From Lysobacter_K koreensis (GTDB lineage: Bacteria; Pseudomonadota; Gammaproteobacteria; Xanthomonadales; Xanthomonadaceae): 64,000 bases of DNA. A program made the position numbers and the translations under genes. Below, piece after piece: positions 12,699 through 21,310 of the stretch (positions are counted from its first letter, which is position 1; the number at the start of each line of letters is the position of its first letter). The stretch lies in the NCBI RefSeq assembly GCF_042677045.1, contig NZ_JBHTIH010000003.1, positions 496,001 through 560,000 on the forward strand, in the 5' to 3' direction. The notes beneath the pieces were generated by a model. It was not told the origin of the DNA. It made no database searches and was given only the letters and a program-made list of their open reading frames with translations.

Positions 12699-14516
12699 AT
12701 GCGTACCCATTTCTGCGGCCTGATCGACGAGGCGCTGATCGGCCAGACCGTCACCCTGTGCGGCTGGGCCGACGTCGCCCGCAACCTCGGCGGCCTGTGC
12801 TTCATCGACCTGCGCGACCACGAGGGCATCGTGCAGATCGTGGCCGAGCCCGATGCGAAGGCCGAAGGCAATGCCGAGGTGGTCGCCGCGGCCGCGCACG
12901 TGGGTTACGAGGATTGCCTGCGCATCACCGGCGTGGTGCGCAAGCGCCAGGCGGTCAACGACAAGCTCAAGACCGGCCAGGTCGAAATCGTCGCGACGAA
13001 AATCGAGCTGCTCAACAAGGCCGAGCCGCTGCCGTTCCACGCCCACGAGAACGCCGGCGAGGACATCCGCCTCAAGTACCGCTACCTCGACCTGCGCACC
13101 CCCGACATGCAACGCAAGATGCGCACCCGCATCAAGCTTGTGCAGGCACTGCGCCGCTGGCTCGACGCACGTGATTTCCAAGATATTGAAACGCCGATCC
13201 TGACCAAGGCCACGCCCGAGGGCGCGCGCGACTTCCTGGTGCCCGCGCGCATGCACGAGGGCGAGTTCTACGCGCTGCCGCAGTCGCCGCAGCTGTTCAA
13301 GCAGATCCTGATGGTGGCCGGCTTCGACCGTTACTACCAGATCGCGCGCTGCTTCCGCGACGAGGCCCTGCGCGCCGACCGCCAGCTCGAATTCACCCAG
13401 CTCGACATGGAATTCGCCTGGGTCTCCGAGCGCGACGTGCAGGACACCACCGAGGAGATGATCCGCACCGTGTTCCGCGAGGTGATGGACGTGGAGCTGG
13501 CCAGCGAGTTCCCGCGCATGAGCTACGCCGAGGCAATGCGCCGCTACGGTTCGGACAAGCCGGACCTGCGCATCGCGATGGAGTTCACCGACATCGCGCA
13601 GCTGGTCAAGGGCTGCGAGTTCAAGGTGTTCACCGACTGGGCCAACCACGCCGACGGCCGCGTGGTCGCGTTGCGCGTGCCCGCCGCCGCGACCCTGTCG
13701 CGCAAGCAGATCGACGACTACGCCGCGCACGCGGCCAAGTACGGCGCCAAGGGCCTGGCGTGGATGAAGGTCGAGGACGCAGCGAAGGGTCGAGAGGGCA
13801 TCAACTCGCCGATCGCCAAGTTTCTCGACGACGCCACGCTGGCATCGATCATCCAAATGACCGGTGCGCAGAGCGACGACCTGATCTTCTTCGGCGCGGC
13901 AACCTACAAGACCGCGTCGGACTTCATGGGCGCGCTGCGCCTCAAGCTCGGCAAGGACTTGAACCTCATCCAGGAGGGCTGGGCGCCGCTGTGGGTCACC
14001 GACTTCCCGATGTTCGAGTGGGACGAGGAAGAGAGGCGCTACGTCGCGCTGCACCACCCGTTCACCGCGCCGGCGGTCGACGACGTCGCCGACCTGCGCG
14101 CGAATGCGAAGACCGCTGTCTCGCGCGGCTACGACATGGTGCTCAACGGCAACGAGATCGGCGGCGGTTCGATCCGCATCCACAACTCGGCGATGCAGTC
14201 GGCGGTGTTCGAGCTGCTCGGCATCGGCGCCGAGGAGGCCGAGGGCAAGTTCGGCTTCCTGCTCGACGCGCTGCGTTTCGGCGCGCCGCCGCACGGCGGC
14301 ATCGCGTTCGGCATCGATCGCATCGCCGCGCTGATGGCCGGGACCGAGTCGATCCGCGACGTGATCGCGTTCCCCAAAACCACCACCGCGCAGTGCCTGA
14401 TGACCGGCGCGCCGTCGCAGGTGCCGGACAAGCAGCTGGCCGAAGTGCACGTGTCGGTGCGGCCGAAGGCGCCGAAGCTGGCCGATGCCGACCACGACGC
14501 GCCCGCGCAGGCCTGA
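12699..14516 (+). CDS. aspS: aspartyl-tRNA synthetase
   Basis: Class IIb synthetase of 605 residues that charges tRNA-Asp. N-terminal OB-fold anticodon domain (1-110), catalytic core with motif 2 FRDEALRADRQLEFTQ from residue 219, the bacterial GAD insertion (about 285-430) and motif 3 GGIAFGIDRIAAL near 530-545. Residue 30 is Leu, as in the tRNA-Asp-specific E. coli enzyme; non-discriminating enzymes of Pseudomonas type have His here. So it is probably discriminating (inference from one position). CGGAG lies about 7 bases before the ATG. A GNAT gene follows after 3 bases, probably co-transcribed. Confidence 0.97.
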   Translation: MRTHFCGLIDEALIGQTVTLCGWADVARNLGGLCFIDLRDHEGIVQIVAEPDAKAEGNAEVVAAAAHVGYEDCLRITGVVRKRQAVNDKLKTGQVEIVATKIELLNKAEPLPFHAHENAGEDIRLKYRYLDLRTPDMQRKMRTRIKLVQALRRWLDARDFQDIETPILTKATPEGARDFLVPARMHEGEFYALPQSPQLFKQILMVAGFDRYYQIARCFRDEALRADRQLEFTQLDMEFAWVSERDVQDTTEEMIRTVFREVMDVELASEFPRMSYAEAMRRYGSDKPDLRIAMEFTDIAQLVKGCEFKVFTDWANHADGRVVALRVPAAATLSRKQIDDYAAHAAKYGAKGLAWMKVEDAAKGREGINSPIAKFLDDATLASIIQMTGAQSDDLIFFGAATYKTASDFMGALRLKLGKDLNLIQEGWAPLWVTDFPMFEWDEEERRYVALHHPFTAPAVDDVADLRANAKTAVSRGYDMVLNGNEIGGGSIRIHNSAMQSAVFELLGIGAEEAEGKFGFLLDALRFGAPPHGGIAFGIDRIAALMAGTESIRDVIAFPKTTTAQCLMTGAPSQVPDKQLAEVHVSVRPKAPKLADADHDAPAQA

Positions 14517-14519
14517 GGC

Positions 14520-15065
14520 ATGGCGACGCTGATCCGGCGTGCGGGTGTGGCCGATGCGCAGGCGGTGTCGGACATCGCCACGCGCACGTTCACGCAGACC
14601 TTCGGGCACCTGTACCCGGACGAGGACCTGCAGGCGTTCGTGCGCGACAGTTACGCGGTCGACAAGCAGGCGCTGATCCTCGGCCACCCCGATTACGCGG
14701 TGTGGCTGCTCGAGCACGACGGCGAAGTCGTCGGCCACGCCGCGGCCGGCCCCTGCGGCCTGCCGCATGCGCAGGTGCAACCCGGCGACGGCGAGCTCAA
14801 ACGCCTGTACGTGCTGGCCGACGTGCAGAACGGCGGCTGGGGCGGCAAGTTGTTCCAGGCGGCGCTCGACTGGCTCGAACGCGATGGCCCGCGCACGTTG
14901 TGGATTGGCGTCTGGTCGCAGAACCTCGGCGCGCAGCGCTTCTATGCCCGGCACGGCTTCGAGCACGTCGGCGACTACGAGTTTCCGGTCGGGCGGGTGC
15001 GCGACCATGAGTTCATCCTGCGGCGCTGTGCTTCCCTCTCCCGTCGGGAGAGGGATCAAGCGTGA
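14520..15065 (+). CDS. GNAT-family N-acetyltransferase
   Basis: 181 residues of the GCN5-related acetyltransferase fold. The acetyl-CoA-binding region is around 90-115 (LKRLYVLADVQNGGWGGKLFQAALDW, with the QNGGWGG loop standing in for the usual Q/RxxGxG/A). The WIGVWSQNLGAQRFYARHGFEHVGDYEF region (about 125-155) is typical of small-molecule acetyltransferases. Substrate unknown. GAGG precedes the ATG, three bases after the aspS stop. Oddity: the last 12 or so residues (ASLSRRERDQA) are read from a hairpin that belongs to an intergenic repeat, so the ancestral C-terminus was probably replaced or extended. Confidence 0.9.
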   Translation: MATLIRRAGVADAQAVSDIATRTFTQTFGHLYPDEDLQAFVRDSYAVDKQALILGHPDYAVWLLEHDGEVVGHAAAGPCGLPHAQVQPGDGELKRLYVLADVQNGGWGGKLFQAALDWLERDGPRTLWIGVWSQNLGAQRFYARHGFEHVGDYEFPVGRVRDHEFILRRCASLSRRERDQA

Positions 15066-15206
15066 GGGTTCGGCGAAGCGGATGGAGATGAAAGAGCTTC
15101 CCTCTCGCCGTACTTCAAGCCCATTGCGTGTTCGAGCATGGAAATGTCCGACTGGTTGAACTGCCGACGCTTCGCCGGACCCTCACCCCAACTCCTTCCC
15201 CGAGGG
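15031..15206. repeat. composite inverted repeat (CCCTCTCCC family)
   Basis: A perfect 9-bp hairpin (CCCTCTCCC at 15034-15042, GGGAGAGGG at 15046-15054) is followed by an outer inverted repeat. Its arms are 15062-15080 and 15168-15186 (19 bp, one mismatch, 87-bp spacer) and run GTGAGGG...GCGAAGCG. More C-rich sequence follows to about 15206. It looks like a non-coding REP/MITE-like element of the kind common between xanthomonad genes. It overlaps the 3' end of the GNAT gene. Confidence 0.6.
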
Positions 15207-15223
15207 CAGAGGGGCTGCAAGCA

Positions 15224-15835
15224 ATGACCACCCGCATCGTCCTGCTGCACGGCATCTGGATGCCCGGCGCGGCGATGGGCTGGCTGGCGGCGCGCTTGGC
15301 CGAGGCCGGCTTTGCGCCAGAGACGTTCGGCTACCACGGCGTCGTTGGCGGTCCGGACGCCGCGCTGCCGCGCCTGGTCGCGACCTTGGCGCGCGGCGAC
15401 GCGCATGTCCTTGCACACAGCCTCGGCGGCCTGATCGCGTTGCAGACGCTGCAACAACACCCGCAGTTGCCGGTGCAACGCGTGGTCTGCCTCGGCTCGC
15501 CGCTGTGCGGCAGCGCCGCCGCGCACGGGCTGCGCCAGCGGCGTTGGACCGCGGCCACGCTCGGCCGCAGCGCCGGGCTGCTGGAAAACGGCTGCGCGGC
15601 CTGGTCGGGCAGGGCGCAGGTCGGCGCCATCGCCGGCCGCGTGCCGCACGGCCTGGGCCGCCTGTTCGGCCACTTCGAGGGCGACAACGACGGCAGCGTC
15701 GCCGTCGCCGAGACCCGCCTGGCGGGGCTGGCCGACCACGTCGTGATCGCCGCCAGCCACAGCGGCTTTCTGTTCTCGGCCGAAGCGGTGCGCCAGGCCG
15801 TCGCGTTCTTCCGCGACGGACGCTTCCGCCATTGA
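15224..15835 (+). CDS. alpha/beta hydrolase, lipase/PGAP1-like
   Basis: 203 residues. TRIVLLHGIWMPG at the start is the first core strand and oxyanion HG. The nucleophile elbow is LAHSLGG near residue 67. The C-terminal region has DNDGSVAVAETRLAG and HSGFLFS, supplying a plausible acid and the His of a Ser-Asp-His triad. No signal peptide, so it is cytoplasmic. Substrate unknown; the short chain and missing lid resemble the small esterase/PGAP1-like group. The frame is open 96 bases upstream, but that part is inside the repeat. The chosen ATG has GAGGGG 10-15 bases upstream. Confidence 0.85.
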   Translation: MTTRIVLLHGIWMPGAAMGWLAARLAEAGFAPETFGYHGVVGGPDAALPRLVATLARGDAHVLAHSLGGLIALQTLQQHPQLPVQRVVCLGSPLCGSAAAHGLRQRRWTAATLGRSAGLLENGCAAWSGRAQVGAIAGRVPHGLGRLFGHFEGDNDGSVAVAETRLAGLADHVVIAASHSGFLFSAEAVRQAVAFFRDGRFRH

Positions 15836-15925
15836 TCCCACCGCGCCGCGCCCCGTGGACCGGCGCAGGCGCGGCAATCGAGAGTAAAATCGCCGCCTCG
15901 CCAATGCACAACGCCGGAAGCACAC

Positions 15926-16657
15926 ATGGGTAGGGGACCGTCGATCGAGGGCCGCAAGAACGCCACCGACGCCAAGCGCGGCAAGATCTTCACCAAGATC
16001 ATCCGCGAGATCTCGGTCGCCGCGCGCGCCGGCGGCGGCGACCCCGGCGGCAACCCGCGCCTGCGCACCGCGATCGACAAGGGCCTGTCGGCGAACATGT
16101 CCAAGGACGTGATCGAGCGCGCGGTCAAGAAGGCCACCGGCGAGCTGGAAGGCGTCGAGTACGAGGAAATCCGCTACGAGGGCTACGCGCCCGGCGGTGT
16201 CGCGGTGATCGTCGACTGCCTGACCGACAACAAGGTGCGCACCGTGGCCGAGGTGCGGCACGCGTTCGGCAAGTTCGGCGGCAACATGGGAACGGAAGGC
16301 TCGGTCGCCTTCATGTTCAAGAAGCTCGGCGTGCTGAGCTTCGCCCCCGGCGCCGACGAAGAGAAGATCACCGAAGCGGCGATCGAGGCCGGCGCCGACG
16401 ACGTCGTGGTGTACCCCGACGACGGCTCGATCGACGTGCTGACCGCGGTCGATGCGTTCGCCGCGGTCAAGGCGTCGCTGGAGGCGGCCGGGCTGCAGGC
16501 CGACTTGGCCGAGGTCAGCTACCGCGCCGACAACGACATCGCGGTGGCCGGCGAGACCGCGCAGCAGGTCGCCAAGCTGCTCGACTGGCTCGAGGACCTC
16601 GACGACGTGCAGAACGTGTACTCCAACGCCGACCTCGGCCAGGACGCGTATGCGTAG
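15926..16657 (+). CDS. yebC: YebC/PmpR-family protein
   Basis: 243 residues, the usual length of the YebC/TACO1 family. Members bind DNA as transcription regulators (PmpR) and have also been linked to translation through difficult peptide stretches. Family signatures: GRGPSIEGRKNATDAKRGKIFTK at the N-terminus, GGGDPGGNPRLR, and YEGYAPGGVAV in the middle. Start MGRGPS with GGAAG about 8 bases upstream; a -10-like TAAAAT lies at 15885-15890. It stands just before ruvC, the usual yebC-ruvC linkage, but a repeat lies between them. Confidence 0.96.
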   Translation: MGRGPSIEGRKNATDAKRGKIFTKIIREISVAARAGGGDPGGNPRLRTAIDKGLSANMSKDVIERAVKKATGELEGVEYEEIRYEGYAPGGVAVIVDCLTDNKVRTVAEVRHAFGKFGGNMGTEGSVAFMFKKLGVLSFAPGADEEKITEAAIEAGADDVVVYPDDGSIDVLTAVDAFAAVKASLEAAGLQADLAEVSYRADNDIAVAGETAQQVAKLLDWLEDLDDVQNVYSNADLGQDAYA

Positions 16658-16664
16658 GCAAAGG

Positions 16665-16806
16665 CGGGAACAGGGAATGGGGAACCGGGAGTGATGGGCA
16701 GTCGCATCGGCCGGCATCGTGGGCGAGACCGGCTGGTCGTCCGTTGCAAGGCGAGTCTTTCGCCGTTCGCAACTCCCTTGCATTCCCCGTTCCCCGTTCC
16801 CCGTTG
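16665..16806. repeat. inverted GGGAA/TTCCC repeat before ruvC
   Basis: G-rich left arm (16665-16690: reiterated GGGAA, with CAGGGAATGGGGAA) and C-rich right arm (16781-16806: reiterated TTCCCCG) can pair across about 90 bases. It fills the yebC-ruvC gap and is the same family as the element before ruvB. Confidence 0.6.
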
Positions 16807-16827
16807 CCGCTTTCCGCTGTCGCCCCC

Positions 16828-17355
16828 ATGACCCGAATCCTCGGGATCGATCCCGGTTCCCAGCGCACCGGCGTGGGCGTCATCGACGTGGCCGCCGACG
16901 GCCGCTGCACATTCGTGCATTGCGAGGCGATCAAGCTACTCGATGCGGCGGACTTCCCGTCGCGGCTCGGGCTGCTGTGCGAAGGCCTGGAGCGGGTGAT
17001 GGACGCGTGGCAGCCACAGCAGGTCGCGATCGAGACCGTGTTCATGGACAAGTCCGCGACCTCGGCACTGAAGCTCGGCCACGCCCGCGGCGCGGCGCTG
17101 GCGACGCTGGTGCGCCGGCACCTGCCGATCAGCGAGTACGCACCGCGGGTCATCAAGCAGTCACTGGTCGGTCGCGGCGCGGCCGACAAGCTGCAGGTGC
17201 AGCACATGGTGCGGCTGCTGCTGAACCTGCCGGAAGTGAAGTTGCAGGCCGACGCCGCCGATGCGCTGGCGGTGGCGCTGACCCACGCGCACATGAGTGC
17301 GACGGTGGCGCGCACCGGCATCGCCATCAACCAGTTGCGGCGGCGTGGGGCATGA
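16828..17355 (+). CDS. ruvC: Holliday junction endonuclease RuvC
   Basis: 175-residue junction resolvase that nicks Holliday junctions symmetrically after RuvAB branch migration. The four metal-binding acids are D8 (GIDPGS), E69 (IETVF), D142 and D145 (ADAADALAVA), equivalent to D7, E66, D138 and D141 of E. coli. The start at MTRILGIDPG is fixed by family alignment; the frame extends upstream into the repeat. No SD is visible. It is followed by a 240-bp repeat-bearing gap and then ruvA. Confidence 0.97.
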   Translation: MTRILGIDPGSQRTGVGVIDVAADGRCTFVHCEAIKLLDAADFPSRLGLLCEGLERVMDAWQPQQVAIETVFMDKSATSALKLGHARGAALATLVRRHLPISEYAPRVIKQSLVGRGAADKLQVQHMVRLLLNLPEVKLQADAADALAVALTHAHMSATVARTGIAINQLRRRGA

Positions 17356-17595
17356 TTTCTTCCGCGAAGCTCCCGGTCCTGGCTCCCTCCCTTGCGGAGC
17401 AGGGGGCGAAGAGGCGCGTTTTTTGCGAGCCACGGGCTTGCGCGCCGAAGAGCGCCCGACGGCTATGCCGGCGGGCCGGACGGGGTGGGGAGCGGTGCTT
17501 TTGCTCGCCCGTGAAGTTGTCCGGTGCTTCCACCAACCCCCTCCCAACCTTCCCCTGCTTGCGCAAGGGGAGGGGCTGAAGCAGGAGCGAGCAGA
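17356..17595. repeat. C/G-rich repeat-bearing gap between ruvC and ruvA
   Basis: Two polypyrimidine/polypurine blocks, one at about 17390-17407 (CTCCCTCCCTTGCGGAG, then CAGGGGG) and one at 17539-17576 (CCCCCTCCCAACC, then CTTGCGCAAGGGGAGGGG). The second contains the palindrome CTTGCGCAAG. It resembles the other intergenic repeats in this window. A frame runs through it but has no family signal. Confidence 0.45.
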
Positions 17596-18186
17596 ATGAT
17601 CGGACGCCTCAAAGGCATCATCGTGCACAAGCAACCGCCGTGGCTGGTGGTCGACGTCAACGGCGTCGGCTACGAGCTCGAGGCACCGATGAGCACGTTC
17701 TACGACCTGCCCGAACTCGGTCGCGAGGTGGCGTTGTTCACCCACTACGCGCAGAAGGAAGACAGCGTCTCGCTGTACGGTTTCCTGCGCGAGGTCGAGC
17801 GCCGCCTGTTCCGCGACGTGCAGAAGGTCACCGGCATCGGCGCCAAGATCGCGCTGGCGGTGCTGTCGGGGGTGTCGGTCGACGACTTCGCGCGCATGGT
17901 CCAGGCCGGCGACGTGACCGCGTTGACCCGCATCCCCGGGATCGGCAAGAAGACCGCCGAGCGCATGGTGGTCGAGCTGCGCGACCGCGCCGCCGACCTG
18001 ATGGGCGGCGGTGTCACGCTGGGCGGCAGCGGCGCCCCGGCCGACCCGCAGAGCGAGGCGGTGATCGCCCTCCAGCAACTGGGCTACAAGCCCACCGACG
18101 CGGCCCGCATGGCCCGCGATGCCACGGCCAGCGGCGACGACGCCGCCGCCATCATCCGCAAGGCGCTAAAGTCCGCGATTCGCTGA
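17596..18186 (+). CDS. ruvA: Holliday junction branch-migration protein RuvA
   Basis: 196-residue DNA-binding subunit of RuvAB; tetramers sandwich the junction and recruit RuvB. Domain I OB fold (MIGRLKGIIVHK to about residue 63), domain II with two helix-hairpin-helix motifs (VTGIGAKIALAVLSG and IPGIGKKTAERMVVEL), and domain III UBA-like at the end (SEAVIALQQLGY to IRKALKSAIR), which contacts RuvB. AGGAG lies 8-12 bases before the ATG, where the family start MIGRL begins. kup intervenes before ruvB. Confidence 0.97.
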   Translation: MIGRLKGIIVHKQPPWLVVDVNGVGYELEAPMSTFYDLPELGREVALFTHYAQKEDSVSLYGFLREVERRLFRDVQKVTGIGAKIALAVLSGVSVDDFARMVQAGDVTALTRIPGIGKKTAERMVVELRDRAADLMGGGVTLGGSGAPADPQSEAVIALQQLGYKPTDAARMARDATASGDDAAAIIRKALKSAIR

Positions 18187-18239
18187 CTTTGCCCGGCTGG
18201 TTTCCTGGCGGCCCGGCCGCCTTTCGAGCACAAGCACCC

Positions 18240-20153
18240 ATGGTCTCCTCCGCAACTGATTCCACCCATTCGCACGGCAACGACCACGGCAACAAGGGCC
18301 TGGCCGGCCTGGTCGTCGGCGCAGTCGGCGTGGTGTTCGGCGACATCGGCACCAGCCCGCTGTACACGCTGAAGGAGGCGTTCTCGCCGCACTACGGCCT
18401 GGTCGCCAATCACGACACCGTGCTGGGCATCCTGTCGCTGGTGTTCTGGGCGCTGATGATCGTGGTCACGGTGAAGTACGTGACCATCATCATGCGCGCC
18501 GACAACGACGGCGAGGGCGGCATCATGGCGCTGATGGCGCTGAGCCAACGGATCCTGCCCAAGGGCTCCAAGTCGGTCTACATCGTCGGCATCCTCGGCA
18601 TCTTCGGCGCGTCGCTGTTCTTCGGCGACAGCGTGATCACCCCGGCGATGACCGTGCTGTCGGCGATCGAGGGGCTGGAGGTCGTTGCCCCGCAACTGCA
18701 CGCCTGGATCGTGCCGCTGACGATCGGCGTGCTGATCGTGCTGTTCGCCACCCAGCGGTTTGGCACCGAGAAGGTCGGCCGCGTGTTCGGTCCGGTGATG
18801 ATGCTGTGGTTCCTGGCACTGGCGGCGATCGGCGTGCTCAACATCGCCCACAACCCCGAGGTCATCCAGGCGCTGAACCCGATGTGGGGCGTGAGTTTCT
18901 TCGCCACCCACAGCTTCGGTGCGATCTTCATCCTCGGCGCGGTGGTGCTGGCGGTGACCGGCGGTGAGGCGTTGTACGCCGACATGGGCCACTTCGGCGC
19001 CAAGCCCATCCGCTACGGCTGGTACTTCTTCGTGCTGCCGGCGCTGATGCTGAACTACCTCGGCCAGGGTGCGCTGCTGCTGGAAGATCCCGCGGCCGCC
19101 AAGAACCCGTTCTACCTGGGCGTGCCCGAATGGGGCCGCATGCCGATGATCCTGCTCGCGACCATGGCCGCGGTGATCGCCTCGCAGGCGGTGATCACCG
19201 GCGCGTACTCGGTCGCGCGCCAGGCGATGCAGCTGGGCTACATCCCGCGCATGGCGACCAAGCACACCTCCAGCGACACCATCGGCCAGATCTACATCCC
19301 CTACATCAACTGGACGCTGATGATCGCGGTGATCGCGCTGGTGCTGACCTTCCGCACCTCGACCGCGCTGGCCTCGGCCTACGGCGTGTCGGTGTCGGGC
19401 ACCATGCTGATCGACACCCTGCTGCTGGCACTGGTGGCGCGCGCGACCTGGGTCAAGGCGCGGCGCTGGGTGCTGCCGCTGTGCCTGGTGTTCGCGATCA
19501 TCGAGGCCGCGTTCCTGTTCGCCAACGGCGTCAAGTTCTTCGACGGGGCGTGGGTGCCGGTGGTGTTGGGCCTGGTGGTGTTCACCCTGCTGCGCACCTG
19601 GCGCCGCGGCCGCGAGTTGCTGCACGCCGAGATCCGCAAGGAAGGCATCCAGATCGACAGCTTCCTGCCGGGGCTGATGCTGGCGCCGCCGGTGCGGGTG
19701 CCGGGCACGGCGGTGTTCATGAGCAGCCAGAAGGGCGTGGTCCCGCACGCGCTGCTGCACAACCTCAAGCACAACAAGGTGCTGCACGAGCGCAACGTGT
19801 TCCTGACCGCGGAAACGCTGAACGTGCCGTATGCGCCGAAAGAGAAGCGGTTGAAGATCGAAGGCATCGGCGACGACTTCTATCGGGTGCTGGTGCGTTA
19901 CGGCTTCATGGAGACCCCCGATGTGCCGCTGGCGCTGATGCGCTCGTGCGATGCCGGCGGCATCTACTTCGACCCGATGGACACCACCTATTTCGCCAGC
20001 CGCGAAACCGTGGTCGCCAGTCGCCACCGCGGCATGCCGGTATGGCGCGACAAGCTGTTCGCGTTCATGCACCGCAACGCCGCGCCGGCAACCGGATTCT
20101 TCCGTATCCCCGGCAACCGGTTGGTGGAGTTGGGGGCGCAGATCGAGATCTAG
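18240..20153 (+). CDS. kup: low-affinity potassium transporter Kup
   Basis: Inner-membrane K+ uptake protein (KUP/HAK/KT family) of 637 residues. About twelve transmembrane helices span residues 18-460, starting with the family signature GAVGVVFGDIGTSPLYTLKEAF. A cytoplasmic C-terminal region of about 160 residues follows (TAVFMSSQKGVVPHALLHNLKHNKVLHERNVFLT). The ATG at MVSSATDST is chosen because upstream frame sequence is antisense or out-of-frame ruvA. It follows ruvA by 53 bases and interrupts the ruvA-ruvB pair. Confidence 0.96.
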   Translation: MVSSATDSTHSHGNDHGNKGLAGLVVGAVGVVFGDIGTSPLYTLKEAFSPHYGLVANHDTVLGILSLVFWALMIVVTVKYVTIIMRADNDGEGGIMALMALSQRILPKGSKSVYIVGILGIFGASLFFGDSVITPAMTVLSAIEGLEVVAPQLHAWIVPLTIGVLIVLFATQRFGTEKVGRVFGPVMMLWFLALAAIGVLNIAHNPEVIQALNPMWGVSFFATHSFGAIFILGAVVLAVTGGEALYADMGHFGAKPIRYGWYFFVLPALMLNYLGQGALLLEDPAAAKNPFYLGVPEWGRMPMILLATMAAVIASQAVITGAYSVARQAMQLGYIPRMATKHTSSDTIGQIYIPYINWTLMIAVIALVLTFRTSTALASAYGVSVSGTMLIDTLLLALVARATWVKARRWVLPLCLVFAIIEAAFLFANGVKFFDGAWVPVVLGLVVFTLLRTWRRGRELLHAEIRKEGIQIDSFLPGLMLAPPVRVPGTAVFMSSQKGVVPHALLHNLKHNKVLHERNVFLTAETLNVPYAPKEKRLKIEGIGDDFYRVLVRYGFMETPDVPLALMRSCDAGGIYFDPMDTTYFASRETVVASRHRGMPVWRDKLFAFMHRNAAPATGFFRIPGNRLVELGAQIEI

Positions 20154-20168
20154 CGGGGCAGCAGCAGC

Positions 20169-20258
20169 GGGAAAAGGGAGCAGGGAACAGGGAAGCAACC
20201 GACTACCGGGTTGCTGCATTTGCTTCCCCGTTCCCTGTTCCACGTTCCCCGCTCCCGC
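20169..20258. repeat. inverted GGGAA/TTCCC repeat before ruvB
   Basis: Left arm 20169-20198 (GGGAAAAGGGAG, CAGGGAACAGGGAAGCAAC) and right arm 20210-20258 (GTTGC, then GCTTCCCCG, TTCCCTGTTCC, GCTCCCGC) pair over roughly 30 bp. The element fills the kup-ruvB gap and ends at the putative ruvB -10. Confidence 0.65.
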
Positions 20259-20263
20259 ATAAT
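20258..20263 (+). promoter_or_regulatory. -10 element placing ruvB transcription start at its ATG
   Basis: CATAAT (5 of 6 to TATAAT) ends exactly six bases before the ruvB ATG, with no SD between. This gives a predicted leaderless transcript. The -35 region would lie inside the inverted repeat. Confidence 0.45.
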
Positions 20264-20269
20264 CCAGCC

Positions 20270-21310
20270 ATGACCGAAGACCGCATCATCACTGCCAGCG
20301 CCACCCGCGAAGACGAGGCGATCGAGGCCTCGATCCGCCCCAAGCTGTTGTCCGAGTACCTCGGCCAGGTGCCGGTCCGCGAGCAGATGAAGATCTACAT
20401 CGAGGCCGCCAAGCACCGCGGCGAGGCGATGGACCATGTGCTGATCTTCGGGCCGCCGGGGCTGGGCAAGACCACGCTGAGCCACGTGATCGCCAACGAA
20501 CTCGGGGTCGGCCTGCGCCAGACCTCCGGCCCGGTGATCGAGAAGGCCGGCGACCTGGCCGCGCTGCTGACCAACCTGCAGCCGCACGACGTGCTGTTCA
20601 TCGACGAGATCCACCGGCTCTCGCCCGTGGTCGAGGAAATCCTCTACCCGGCGATGGAGGACTACCAGATCGATATCATGATCGGCGAGGGCCCCGCGGC
20701 GCGCTCCATCAAGCTCGACCTGCCGCCGTTCACCCTGATCGGCGCGACCACCCGCGCCGGCCTGCTGACCGCGCCGTTGCGCGACCGTTTCGGCATCGTC
20801 CAGCGGCTCGAGTTCTACAGCACCGAAGAGTTAACCAAGATCGTGCGCCGCTCGGCGCAGATCCTCGGCATCAGCTGCGTGGCCGAGGGCGCGGCCGAGA
20901 TCGCCAAGCGCTCTCGCGGCACCCCGCGCATCGCCAACCGCCTGCTGCGGCGCGTGCGCGACTACGCGCAGGTGCGCGCCGACGGCACCATCACCGCCGA
21001 CACCGCCGACCTGGCGATGGCGATGCTCAAGGTCGACCCGCAGGGCTTCGACGAGCTCGACCGGCGCCTGCTGCGGACCATCATCGAGTCGTTCGACGGT
21101 GGCCCGGTCGGGGTCGAATCGCTGGCCGCGGCGCTCAGCGAGGAGCGCGGCACGCTCGAGGACGTGATCGAGCCGTACCTGATCCAGCAGGGCTACCTGC
21201 AGCGCAGCGCGCGCGGACGCATGGCCACGGCCAAGGCCTACCGGCATATCGGCCTGAAGCCGAAGGCCAACGCCGCCGGGCTGTTCGTCGAGGACACCAG
21301 CGGTGAGTGA
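20270..21310 (+). CDS. ruvB: Holliday junction branch-migration motor RuvB
   Basis: 346-residue AAA+ ATPase forming hexameric rings that pump DNA through the RuvA-bound junction. Walker A GPPGLGKT at 61-68, Walker B with D112 (FIDEIHRL), sensor 1 GATTRAG, Arg finger region with LRDRFG, and a C-terminal winged helix (about 260-330, IEPYLIQQGYLQRSARGR). Start MTEDRII fits the family. Its stop overlaps the GTG start of ybgC by 8 bases. I found no LexA box upstream. Confidence 0.97.
   Translation: MTEDRIITASATREDEAIEASIRPKLLSEYLGQVPVREQMKIYIEAAKHRGEAMDHVLIFGPPGLGKTTLSHVIANELGVGLRQTSGPVIEKAGDLAALLTNLQPHDVLFIDEIHRLSPVVEEILYPAMEDYQIDIMIGEGPAARSIKLDLPPFTLIGATTRAGLLTAPLRDRFGIVQRLEFYSTEELTKIVRRSAQILGISCVAEGAAEIAKRSRGTPRIANRLLRRVRDYAQVRADGTITADTADLAMAMLKVDPQGFDELDRRLLRTIIESFDGGPVGVESLAAALSEERGTLEDVIEPYLIQQGYLQRSARGRMATAKAYRHIGLKPKANAAGLFVEDTSGE

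Noticed and set aside
17640..18239. N-terminal extension of kup overlapping ruvA
   Set aside because: The upstream part is an out-of-frame reading of ruvA and very Arg-rich; Kup proteins start near MVSSATDS.
16700..20270. LexA/SOS box before ruvC, ruvA or ruvB
   Set aside because: No long alternating palindrome of LexA type is visible in these gaps; they hold repeats instead.
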